A DNA stretch of 64,000 bases from the NCBI RefSeq assembly GCF_900115295.1, contig NZ_FOVZ01000010.1, positions 25,739-89,738 of the forward strand, given 5' to 3'. The stretch's first letter is position 1. Each line of letters starts with the position of its first letter. A model generated the notes under the pieces. The model was not told the DNA's origin. It searched no databases and saw only the letters and a program-made list of their open reading frames with translations. The translations under genes were made by a program, and so were the position numbers. Source of the DNA: Sphingomonas sp. OK281. Its GTDB lineage: Bacteria; Pseudomonadota; Alphaproteobacteria; Sphingomonadales; Sphingomonadaceae. Shown piece after piece: positions 17,892-25,915 of this stretch.

Positions 17892-18896
17892 ATGACGGTC
17901 GAAGATCTTCTCGAACCCGTCTCCGATGACGCGCCCGCCGGGGCCGACCTTTCCTATGACGCCGAGCGTCAACGGATCGAGGAAGCCTTCGAAGTCGCTT
18001 CCGTGGCGGACGACGTCTCCGAGACGGTGGACTGGCGTGACACAGTAGGACTGATCGAAGCCCAGAGCCGGCGCACGAAGGACGTATGGCTCGCGGTCTA
18101 TCTTGCACGTGCGGGCACGAAGACGGGATCGCTGGAGACCGTGGAGACCGGGTGTGCGATGCTCGCGGGACTCTTCGATCGCTACTGGGACAGCGTGCAC
18201 CCTACGTTGGACGAGTACGGGATCCAGGGACGGAAGGGGCCGTGCGAGTCGCTGACGCGGATCGCGGAATTCCTAGGACCACTCCAGCGAACCGTCCTAG
18301 TGACGCACCCTCGCCTGGGGAGCTATTCCGGCGAGGACTTCGCACGGTTCGCACGGGATGGAGATTCGGCAGAGGGCTACGGTCTGTTCCGGGCAGCGCT
18401 CAACGACACCCCGCTCGACGTCCTGGAAGCGGTCCTCGGACGCCTCGACGGCATCGAGGCCTCGATCCGGCGGGCGGATTCCGTCCTGACCCGCGAGGCG
18501 GCGGCGGTCGACCAGACCGGCACGAACTTCACCCCGACGTTCGAGGCGCTGGCGGCCATTCGACGTGCGGTCGCTCCCCACGCCGGCGTTGACGAACCGA
18601 TCGTCGCCGATGCGGCCGAGATCGCGACCGACGACGTGGGTGCACCGTCGACGAAAGGCGGCGGTGCGGGTCGTGTCGAGAGCCGAGAGGACGTGATGCG
18701 GGCATTGGATGCGATAAGCGACTACTACCAGCGTCGCGAACCCTCCAGCCCGATACCGGTCGCACTGCGGCGGGTCCGTGGCTGGATCGGAATGGATTTC
18801 ATGGCCATTATCAAGGACATCGCGCCGAACAGCGTCGCGGATGCCGGTACAGTGCTACTTGCACGCGTGGATGAAGGCGGCGCGTCGAGTTGGTAA
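17892..18896 (+). CDS. tssA: T6SS protein TssA (ImpA family)
   Basis: Protein of 334 aa with an ImpA_N domain at the start (MTVEDLLEPVSDDAPAGADL, YWDSVHPTLDE). It lacks the long C-terminal extension of larger TssA types, putting it among the short forms. TssA recruits and primes polymerisation of the Hcp tube and TssBC sheath from the baseplate. It ends with a motif resembling other short TssA tails (SPIPVALRRVRGWIGMDFM). It starts the core operon; tssB follows after 103 bases. Confidence 0.93.
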   Translation: MTVEDLLEPVSDDAPAGADLSYDAERQRIEEAFEVASVADDVSETVDWRDTVGLIEAQSRRTKDVWLAVYLARAGTKTGSLETVETGCAMLAGLFDRYWDSVHPTLDEYGIQGRKGPCESLTRIAEFLGPLQRTVLVTHPRLGSYSGEDFARFARDGDSAEGYGLFRAALNDTPLDVLEAVLGRLDGIEASIRRADSVLTREAAAVDQTGTNFTPTFEALAAIRRAVAPHAGVDEPIVADAAEIATDDVGAPSTKGGGAGRVESREDVMRALDAISDYYQRREPSSPIPVALRRVRGWIGMDFMAIIKDIAPNSVADAGTVLLARVDEGGASSW

Positions 18897-18960
18897 AGAC
18901 GTATAAACTATAAAAACGACACTCCTTTTCGTTCGACATGGAGCGAAATAGAGGGTTCAA

Positions 18961-18972
18961 AGCTTTAAAGCT
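18961..18972. promoter_or_regulatory. Perfect 12-bp palindrome before tssB
   Basis: AGCTTTAAAGCT is a perfect palindrome 27 bases before the tssB ATG, in an AT-rich 103-bp gap within an otherwise compact operon. It could be a protein-binding site or a small RNA hairpin affecting tssB; nothing else supports either. Confidence 0.25.
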
Positions 18973-18999
18973 GCAAGTCTGAAGCAAGAAGGACGGGGA

Positions 19000-19548
19000 A
19001 TGGCGATCAAGAGCGGGCAGCGTTTCATTCGTGAGAACAGGGCGCCTCGCGTCCATATCGAGTATGAGGTCGAGACCTACGGAGCGCGGCAGAAAGTCGA
19101 GCTACCGTTCGTGATGGGCGTGATGTCCGATCTGTCGGGCAAGAGCCATGTCGAGCGCAAGGCGACCGACCAGCGCGACTTCGTCGATTTCGACATGGAC
19201 AATTTCGACCAGCGGATGGAGGCGATCGCGCCGCGCGCTGCGTTCGCGGTCGACAACTCGCTGAGCGGCGACGGCAAGCTCGCGGTCGACCTAACGTTCC
19301 GCAGCATGGAGGATTTCTCGCCGGGCCAGGTCGCGCGCAACGTCGAGCCGCTCGCCAAGCTGCTCGAGGCGCGGACTCAGCTCGAGGATCTGCTGTCGTA
19401 CATGGACGGTAAGAACGGCGCGCAGGAACTGCTCGACAAGGTGCTGAAGGATCCCGACCTTCTCGCCGCACTGTCCGCAGCCAAGCAGGCGAAGGCGCGC
19501 GAGGCGGCCGACGTCACGCCGGATGCGCCGACCGACGGCGCCGGATAA
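19000..19548 (+). CDS. tssB: T6SS contractile sheath small subunit TssB
   Basis: Sheath protein (VipA/ImpB) of 182 aa. Diagnostic stretches are VHIEYEVETYGARQKVELPF, VMGVMSDLSGK and DFDMDNFDQRM, followed by the RSMEDFSPGQVARNVEPLAK region. TssB pairs with TssC (next gene) to form the contractile sheath that propels the Hcp tube and is recycled by ClpV. ATG at 19000 follows an ACGGGGA ribosome-binding site. Length is normal for the family. Confidence 0.97.
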   Translation: MAIKSGQRFIRENRAPRVHIEYEVETYGARQKVELPFVMGVMSDLSGKSHVERKATDQRDFVDFDMDNFDQRMEAIAPRAAFAVDNSLSGDGKLAVDLTFRSMEDFSPGQVARNVEPLAKLLEARTQLEDLLSYMDGKNGAQELLDKVLKDPDLLAALSAAKQAKAREAADVTPDAPTDGAG

Positions 19549-19596
19549 GCGCAAACCCCGCATACGCATAAACTCAAAGCGGATTGGAACGAGGAT

Positions 19597-21090
19597 ATGG
19601 CGCAAGAAGCGCTTCAGCAGACCCCATCTCAGCCGCACGGCGAAGAGGTCGCGCTAGACGAATTTTCGGCGCTTCTGCAAAAGGAGTTCAAGCCAGCCGA
19701 TGCCGCGCGGCAGACGCGGATCGAGCAGGCCGTCCAGACGCTGGCGCAGCAGGCGCTGTCGAATGCGGCGATCATCGGCGGCGACGTGTTCGCCACGGTC
19801 GATGCGATGCGTGCGGCGATCGACGCCAAGCTCAGCGAACAGATCAATGCGATCATCCACGACCCCGAATTCCAGAAGCTGGAATCGGCGTGGCGCGGTC
19901 TTCACTATCTCGTCATGAACACGTCGACGGGCAAGGACATGAAGATCCGTGTGATGAACATGTCGAAGGAGGAATGTCGCAAGATGTTCCGCCAGTTCCG
20001 CGACGCCGCGTGGGACCAGAGCCCGCTGTTCAAGAAGATCTACGAGTCCGAATTCGGCCAGCTCGGAGGTCAGCCCTACGGCGCGTTCGTGTGCGACTAC
20101 ACGTTCGACCATAGTGCGCCGGATCTCGAGGTGATGAAGGGGCTCGCACGGATCGGATCGGCGGCACATTCGCCGTTCATCGCCGCGGCGGCACCGTCGC
20201 TGCTCGGCATGGAGAGCTGGACCGAACTGTCGAACCCACGAGATCTCGGCAAGCTGTTCGACGCGACCGACTATGCCGCCTGGCGGTCCTTCCGAGCTTC
20301 GGAGGACAGTCGCTACATGGCGCTGGCGATGCCACGCTTCCTCGGCCGGCCGCTATATGGCGCAAAGACCGAGCCGGTGGACGAGTTCGATTTCGAGGAA
20401 AGCTCGACCGGGTCGCACGACAAGCATCTCTGGCTGAACGCCGCCTATGCGATGGGAACGCGGATCACCGAGGCATTCACCACCTATGGCTGGTGCACGC
20501 GGATCCGCGGCGTCGAATCGGGGGGGACGGTGCAGGATCTGCCGACCGCGACCTTCCCGACCGACGATGGCGGCATCGACCTGAAATGCCCGACCGAGAT
20601 CGCGATCTCGGACCGCCGCGAGGCCGAGCTGTCGAGCGCGGGGCTGATGGCGCTGATCCACCGCAAGAACACCGACCAGGCGACGTTCATCGGCGCGCAG
20701 ACGCTGCACCGGCCGAAGAACTACGAACTGGCCGATGCGACCGCCAACGCCAATCTGTCGGCGCGGTTGCCGTATATCTTCGCCAGCTGCCGCTTTGCGC
20801 ATTACCTGAAATGCATGGTGCGCGACTGGGTTGGCGGCACGCGCGAAGCGGATCAGCTCAAGCGCGACCTGAACAACTGGGTCCTGCAATATGTCGACGG
20901 CTCACCATCGACGTCGAGCGAAGAGACGAAGGCGCGGCTGCCGCTCAAGAACGCCGCGATCGACGTGATCCCGGACGAAAGCAATCCGGGCTATTATCTT
21001 GGGAAGTTCATGTTCGTGCCGCACTATCAGCTGGAAGGCATGGACATCGCACTCAGCATGGTTTCCAGGCTTCCCAAGACTTCCGGCTGA
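19597..21090 (+). CDS. tssC: T6SS contractile sheath large subunit TssC
   Basis: Sheath protein (VipB/ImpC) of 497 aa, a normal length. Recognised by ESAWRGLHYLV, MESWTELSNPRDLGKLF, FDFEESSTGSHDKHLWLNAA, TYGWCTRIRGVESGGTV and the C-terminal PGYYLGKFMFVPHYQLEGMD. It forms heterodimers with TssB. ATG at 19597 follows AACGAGGAT. A strong hairpin lies just after its stop and before hcp. Confidence 0.97.
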   Translation: MAQEALQQTPSQPHGEEVALDEFSALLQKEFKPADAARQTRIEQAVQTLAQQALSNAAIIGGDVFATVDAMRAAIDAKLSEQINAIIHDPEFQKLESAWRGLHYLVMNTSTGKDMKIRVMNMSKEECRKMFRQFRDAAWDQSPLFKKIYESEFGQLGGQPYGAFVCDYTFDHSAPDLEVMKGLARIGSAAHSPFIAAAAPSLLGMESWTELSNPRDLGKLFDATDYAAWRSFRASEDSRYMALAMPRFLGRPLYGAKTEPVDEFDFEESSTGSHDKHLWLNAAYAMGTRITEAFTTYGWCTRIRGVESGGTVQDLPTATFPTDDGGIDLKCPTEIAISDRREAELSSAGLMALIHRKNTDQATFIGAQTLHRPKNYELADATANANLSARLPYIFASCRFAHYLKCMVRDWVGGTREADQLKRDLNNWVLQYVDGSPSTSSEETKARLPLKNAAIDVIPDESNPGYYLGKFMFVPHYQLEGMDIALSMVSRLPKTSG

Positions 21091-21100
21091 GCCAAATCTG

Positions 21101-21133
21101 GCCATCGTCGCAAGGTGTGGCGATGGCGGTTTT
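21101..21133 (+). terminator. Strong hairpin with short T-run between tssC and hcp
   Basis: GCCATCGTCGC (21101-21111) can pair with GTGGCGATGGC (21117-21127), giving an 11-bp stem with two G-U pairs and a five-base loop AAGGT, followed by GGTTTT. It starts 10 bases after the tssC stop and ends about 20 bases before the hcp ATG. It could be a leaky terminator or a processing/stabilising hairpin that lets Hcp be made at a different level from the sheath. Confidence 0.6.
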
Positions 21134-21153
21134 CATGATGTGGGAGAAGTATC

Positions 21154-21648
21154 ATGGCAGTAGATCTGTTCTTGAAGATTGACGGCGTAAACGGCGAATC
21201 GCGCAAGAAGAACCACCAGGACGAGATCGACATCATCTCGTTCGACTTCGGTGCGGTCCAGCAGGGCTCTTTCCACACCGGCGGCGCCGGCGGCGGCTCG
21301 GGCAAGGCAGAGATCTCTGACATCCGCATTCAGAAGCAGGTCGACAAGTCGTCGCCGATGCTTTTCAAGGCGTGCGCGTCGGGCAAGCACATCAAGGAAG
21401 CCGTCATCTATTCGCAGAAGGCAGGCGATGGCTCCAATCCGCTGACCTATTACAAGATCAAGCTCGAAGACATCATCGTCTCCGACATCCATAATTCGGG
21501 CTCGTCGGGCGGCGATTCGATCATGGAATCGGTGACGTTCAACTGTGCGAAGGTCACGTTCGACTATCAGGCGCAGAACGCGCAGGGCGGCAAGGACGGC
21601 GGCGTTGTCACGGCCTATTACGACATCCGGCAGAACGAAGCCGGTTGA
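21154..21648 (+). CDS. hcp: T6SS tube protein Hcp (TssD)
   Basis: Hcp family protein of 164 aa. Typical features are MAVDLFLKIDGVNGES, IDIISFDFGAVQQGS, the glycine-rich loop GGAGGGSGKA, then DKSSPMLFKACASGKHI and a C-terminal beta-strand region ending AYYDIRQNEAG. Hcp hexamers stack into the tube carrying effectors and are also secreted. It is separated from tssC by a hairpin, unlike the overlapping genes after it, which suits the high Hcp demand. Confidence 0.96.
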   Translation: MAVDLFLKIDGVNGESRKKNHQDEIDIISFDFGAVQQGSFHTGGAGGGSGKAEISDIRIQKQVDKSSPMLFKACASGKHIKEAVIYSQKAGDGSNPLTYYKIKLEDIIVSDIHNSGSSGGDSIMESVTFNCAKVTFDYQAQNAQGGKDGGVVTAYYDIRQNEAG

Positions 21649-21671
21649 GCTTGAAGATCGAGGAGACGTCC

Positions 21672-22469
21672 GTGGAGCGGATGATGCGCGATGCGGACCA
21701 CCTCCTGAAATCGGGCGACCTCGACGGTGCGCGACGCGCGCTCGTCGAGGTCGTTCGGTCGTCCCCCGGCGATGCGTCGGCGCGGATGTTCCTGTTCCAG
21801 CTGCTGGCGCTGGCCGGCGAGTGGGACAAGGCAAGAATTCAACTCGACGCGCTGGCCAAGATATCGCCCGAGGCACAGATGCTGTCGGTCGTGTATGGGC
21901 AGGCGATCGCCGCGGAGCGCGAGCGCGCCGACGTGTTCGCCGGTCGAATGCTCGCGACCCAGCATGTAGCGTCCGGCTGGGTGCAGGGCGTGATCGAGGC
22001 ACTCCAGCATTTCGGCCAAGGGCGCATCGCGGATGGTGAAGCGGCGCGAGACGCTGCGTTCGATGTCGCGCCGGACACCGCCGGGACGCTCGACGGAGTA
22101 GCGTTCGATTGGATCTCCGATACCGACGGCCGTTTCGGGCCCTGTTTCGAGGCGATCATCGGCGGACGATACGGGTTGCAGGCGTTCGATCGGATCGAGC
22201 GGATCGTGAGCGAAGGCCCCCAGGATCTTCGCGACCTGATCTGGTATCCGGTACAGATCACGTTCCGGACCGGCCAGTCGGTTGCCGCGCTGTTGCCGGC
22301 GCGCTATCCGGGCACCGAGTTGATCGGTGATCCTGACGAATGGCTTGGACGGTCGACCACTTGGCAGGACGACGCGTCGGGATCGGTCGGCGTCGGGCAG
22401 CATCTCTGGTCGCTGTCGAACGGCGACGAGCGCGGCCTGTTGTCGCTGCGCGCGCTCGTCTTCGCCTGA
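21672..22469 (+). CDS. tagJ: T6SS accessory protein TagJ (ImpE/SciE type)
   Basis: Protein of 265 aa with tetratricopeptide-like helices in the first half (LKSGDLDGARRALVEVVRSS) and the ImpE C-terminal region (QDLRDLIWYPVQITF, PARYPGTE, LWSLSNGDERGLLSLRALVF). In Pseudomonas H1-T6SS TagJ binds TssB and modulates ClpV recruitment. I start at GTG 21672 because GAGGAG lies six bases before it; a TTG at 21645 overlapping the hcp stop is possible but has no such site. It sits between hcp and tssE as in related loci. Confidence 0.9.
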   Translation: MERMMRDADHLLKSGDLDGARRALVEVVRSSPGDASARMFLFQLLALAGEWDKARIQLDALAKISPEAQMLSVVYGQAIAAERERADVFAGRMLATQHVASGWVQGVIEALQHFGQGRIADGEAARDAAFDVAPDTAGTLDGVAFDWISDTDGRFGPCFEAIIGGRYGLQAFDRIERIVSEGPQDLRDLIWYPVQITFRTGQSVAALLPARYPGTELIGDPDEWLGRSTTWQDDASGSVGVGQHLWSLSNGDERGLLSLRALVFA

Positions 22470-22475
22470 TCCGTC

Positions 22476-23009
22476 ATGGCCGTAACACAGCGCCTGACGC
22501 CGACCCTGTTCGACAAGCTGGTTGCCGATCTAGAGATATCGGGGATGCGCGACATGAGCGACGACGCCCCCGATATCGCCCGTGAGAAATTCCGGCATTA
22601 TTCGGTGCCCAAGCTCGAACGCTTCAACGAAACCGCTTTACGCGCGACGATCCGCCGCGATCTCGCCTGGCTGCTGAACACGACGAACCTCGAATCGCTG
22701 GTCGACCTCGAAGCGTATCCGCATGTCCGCGCCTCGGTGCTGAACTACGGGCTGACCGATCTCGCGGGGCGGACGCTCAACCGTCGCGCGGTGCTGGCCC
22801 GCGCGCGGGAGACGCGGAAGGCGATCCGCGTGTTCGAGCCGCGGATCCGCCACGACAGCCTGACGGTCGAGCCGGTCGAGGATCCGGATCAGCCGCACGC
22901 GCTGACGTTCGTGATCCAGGGCGACATCACGTCCGCGGCACAGTTGATGCCGGTCAAGTTCCGTACCGAGGTCGAGGCGGAGACGACGGCGGTGAACGTC
23001 CGTGAATAA
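22476..23009 (+). CDS. tssE: T6SS baseplate protein TssE (gp25-like)
   Basis: gp25-like lysozyme-fold baseplate protein of 177 aa. The conserved core RRDLAWLLNTTNLES, YPHVRASVLNYGLTDLAGRT and ILRHDSL-like RIRHDSLTVEP region are all present. TssE joins TssF, TssG and TssK in the baseplate wedge and has no lysozyme activity. It begins six bases after tagJ and is followed by tssF after 18 bases. Confidence 0.95.
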   Translation: MAVTQRLTPTLFDKLVADLEISGMRDMSDDAPDIAREKFRHYSVPKLERFNETALRATIRRDLAWLLNTTNLESLVDLEAYPHVRASVLNYGLTDLAGRTLNRRAVLARARETRKAIRVFEPRIRHDSLTVEPVEDPDQPHALTFVIQGDITSAAQLMPVKFRTEVEAETTAVNVRE

Positions 23010-23027
23010 TCTCCAGGTGCGGCGCGG

Positions 23028-24905
23028 ATGAGCGGCGGGATCGATCCGCGGCTGCTGCGATTTTACAATGACGAACTCGCGTATCTGCGCGAGGAGGCGG
23101 TGGCGTTTGGACAGGAGCACGAGGCGGTCGCAGGGCGCCTCGGGCTCAAGACGCCGACCGATCCCGATCCCTATGTGGAGCGATTGCTCGAGGGCGTTGC
23201 GTTCCTCGGCGCGCGCGTCCAGCTGAAGCTGGCGGATCAGTACCCCGAATTCACCCATCATCTGCTTCACGCGATCCAGCCGCATTATCTCGCGCCGATG
23301 CCGTCGATCTGCATCGCCGGGTTCGAGCCGCGCGACGGCGATCCGATCCTGCTCGACGGCTACAAGGTGCCACGCGGAACAGAGATGACCGCGACCGCCG
23401 CGGACCACGCCAACGCGCCGGTGCAGTTCCGCACCGGCCACGACGTGACGATGTGGCCGTTGAAGATCACGCAGGTCGAATATCTCTCGAGCCGCGCAGC
23501 GGTGGCGCCGTTCGTTTCGGCGACGGGCGTGCGCGCCGAAGCCGGGTTGCGGTTGCGGTTCGAGGCGACCGGTGGCTTCGACCTGCCGACCGTGCTGCCC
23601 GCGTCGTTGCCGATCTATCTTGCCGGATCGGAAGCGGTGCCCGCTGAACTGTACCGCCAGATCATCGGCGAGACCTTGGCGGTGATCGGCCGGTCGGCAG
23701 ACGCGGCGGCGGGGCCTGAGGGCTGGGTGCGACTGCCCAAGCCCGAGCAGGTCGGGTTCGGCGACAGCGAATCCTTGCTGCCGTCCGAGCAGCGATCTTT
23801 CCGCGGCTACCGGTTGCTCGCTGAGTATTTCGCCTGTCCCGAACGCTTCCTGTTCGTCGACCTGAAGGATCTCGCGCGCGCGTTCAAACAGTCGCCGCGC
23901 GCGTGCGACATCGTGATCCTGTTCGGGCGTTCGTCACCGGTGCTGAACAACGCGCTCGAACCCGCCAACTTCAAACTGTTCGCGACACCTGCGATCAACC
24001 TGTTCGAGAAGCAGCTCGGCCGCGTCCAGGTGTCGCGCTTCGATCATGAGCATCACGTCGTCCCGGATCGGACGCGGCCGCTCGATTTCGAGGTGTTCCG
24101 GATCCTCGACGTCAAAGCCTATGCGCGCGACAAGGTGGATTCGCGGACCGTCGCGCCGCTCTATGCGTTCGGCGCGCTGCTCTACGACTGGCAGGAGGCG
24201 TTGTTCTACACGACGCAGCTGCGCCCGCGCCGGCTGTCGACGCGCGAACAGCGGTTGCGGCGACGGCATGAATATACCGGCACCGAAACCTGGGTCAGCC
24301 TGACCGCGCCGGGCGATGCGACGCGGCTCGACGAGGTCCATGAACTCGGCGTTCGCGCGCTGGTCACCAACCGCGAGCTTCCCGAGTTGCTGACATTCCG
24401 CGGCGATTCGAACTTCGTCGTGTCGGGGGTGCCGGCGCGTGCGGTCACGGTGTTGCGGGCGCCGACCCGGCCGCGACCACCGCTTGGGCTCGGCGATGCG
24501 GCTTGGCGCGTGATCGGGCATCTGACCCCCAATTACATGACGCTGGCGCCCGAGGATGGCGACGATCCGCACGTGTTGCGCGATCACCTCGCGCTGTACG
24601 GCTGGCAGGACGATGCCGGGTTGCGTCGCCAGATCGACGGCGTGCTCGGGATCCATTCGACCAAGGTCGCGCGACGGGTGCCGGGGCTCGACCGGATGGC
24701 GATCGCGCGCGGTCACCGGATCACCGTAAGGCTCGACGATTCGGCGTTCGACAAGGGCCGGATGTTCCTATTCGGCGCGGTGCTCGAACGCTTCCTGGCC
24801 GAATTTGCGAGCATCAATGCGTTTACCGAGACTCAATTCACCAGTGCCACCGAGGGGGAGTTCGCCAAATGGCCGCCGAGGATAGGCCGCCAACACACCA
24901 TCTGA
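23028..24905 (+). CDS. tssF: T6SS baseplate protein TssF (ImpG/VasA)
   Basis: Protein of 625 aa, full length for the family. The hallmark N-terminus RLLRFYNDELAYLREEAVAF and VERLLEGVAFLGARVQLKL, the middle AFKQSPRACDIVILFGRSSP and the late LHxG-like HRITVRLDDSAFDKGRMFLF region are recognisable. TssF and TssG form the baseplate wedge and contact TssK. The 3' end overlaps tssG by 37 bases in another frame. Confidence 0.95.
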   Translation: MSGGIDPRLLRFYNDELAYLREEAVAFGQEHEAVAGRLGLKTPTDPDPYVERLLEGVAFLGARVQLKLADQYPEFTHHLLHAIQPHYLAPMPSICIAGFEPRDGDPILLDGYKVPRGTEMTATAADHANAPVQFRTGHDVTMWPLKITQVEYLSSRAAVAPFVSATGVRAEAGLRLRFEATGGFDLPTVLPASLPIYLAGSEAVPAELYRQIIGETLAVIGRSADAAAGPEGWVRLPKPEQVGFGDSESLLPSEQRSFRGYRLLAEYFACPERFLFVDLKDLARAFKQSPRACDIVILFGRSSPVLNNALEPANFKLFATPAINLFEKQLGRVQVSRFDHEHHVVPDRTRPLDFEVFRILDVKAYARDKVDSRTVAPLYAFGALLYDWQEALFYTTQLRPRRLSTREQRLRRRHEYTGTETWVSLTAPGDATRLDEVHELGVRALVTNRELPELLTFRGDSNFVVSGVPARAVTVLRAPTRPRPPLGLGDAAWRVIGHLTPNYMTLAPEDGDDPHVLRDHLALYGWQDDAGLRRQIDGVLGIHSTKVARRVPGLDRMAIARGHRITVRLDDSAFDKGRMFLFGAVLERFLAEFASINAFTETQFTSATEGEFAKWPPRIGRQHTI

Positions 24906-25915
24906 GTTTCCTTCGGGACGCGGCAGCCGATGCACGCCGGTTCGGGTTGTTCCCGATCGCGCGCGGGGCGGAGGCGCGCGCGCCGCATCTGCCGCGGATC
25001 GGCCATGCGCGGCGCCCGTCGCAGAGCATCGCCGATCTGGCACAGGTGCCGACGCTGGCGTTTCCCGATGCGACTCTGGATTCGGTCGATGTCACCGGCG
25101 ACCGTGCGCGCGTGTCCGGCTTCTGGCTCGGGCTGACCGGGCCGATGGGGCCGCTCCCTGCGCATCTGACGGAGTTCGCGGTGTTCGAAAGCCGCTATGC
25201 CAAGACGCGGCCGTTCGGGCGGTGGCTCGATCTGCTCGCCAACCGGATGTTGCAGCTCTTCTACCGGGTCTGGGCGGATTCGCAGCCGACGGCGCAGGCG
25301 GATCGTCCGCTCGACGATCGGTTCGCGCGCTATCTCGCGCAGTTGACCGGGGCGGGCGAGGGCGTGGCGAAGAATGCCGCGTTCCCGGCACGCGCGCGGC
25401 TGCATTACGCCGGGCTGTTCGCGTCGCGGCGCAGTGCGGTCGGGATTGAGGATGCGCTCAGCCATCTGTTGCGCCAGCGCGTCACCGTGCTCGAATATCA
25501 GCCGCGTTGGCGCGACGTCGAGCGCGACGACCAGAGCCGGCTCGGGCGCGGCTTCAGTGGGCTCGGCACCGACATGATGATCGGTCAGCGGGTGCGGGTC
25601 GCGTCGGATGCGTTCCGCGTCGTGGTGCGTGCCAATTCGCTGCGCGAGTTCGAGGCGTTGCTGCCGGGTGGCGAGCGATTTCGGATCGCCTCGGAGGCGC
25701 TCGATGCGTTCGCGCCGAGCCATCTCGAATGGGATATTATGATCGAGATGGAGGAGCGCCACGCGCGGCCCGCTCGTCTTGACGGACGCGCGCGGCTCGG
25801 CTGGACCGGCTGGCTGGCGCCGGGGCAGGGCGACCGGGTGCGCGGCGACGCTCGGCTTACGCGCCGCGCGGGATCACGCAGACAAACTGCGCAATCGACT
25901 ACGGGGGAAATGTAA
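24869..25915 (+). CDS. tssG: T6SS baseplate protein TssG (ImpH/VasB)
   Basis: Protein of 348 aa. The start MAAEDRPPTHHLSFLRDAAA and the conserved SGFWLGLTGPMGPLPAHLTE and HYAGLFASRRSAVGIEDALS stretches identify TssG. ATG at 24869 is preceded by CGAGGGGGAG eight bases upstream, which decides against the much longer upstream open frame that merely shadows tssF. Its TAA shares one base with the clpV ATG (TAATG). The C-terminal tail after the WTGWLAPGQGD segment is basic and probably disordered. Confidence 0.95.
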   Translation: MAAEDRPPTHHLSFLRDAAADARRFGLFPIARGAEARAPHLPRIGHARRPSQSIADLAQVPTLAFPDATLDSVDVTGDRARVSGFWLGLTGPMGPLPAHLTEFAVFESRYAKTRPFGRWLDLLANRMLQLFYRVWADSQPTAQADRPLDDRFARYLAQLTGAGEGVAKNAAFPARARLHYAGLFASRRSAVGIEDALSHLLRQRVTVLEYQPRWRDVERDDQSRLGRGFSGLGTDMMIGQRVRVASDAFRVVVRANSLREFEALLPGGERFRIASEALDAFAPSHLEWDIMIEMEERHARPARLDGRARLGWTGWLAPGQGDRVRGDARLTRRAGSRRQTAQSTTGEM

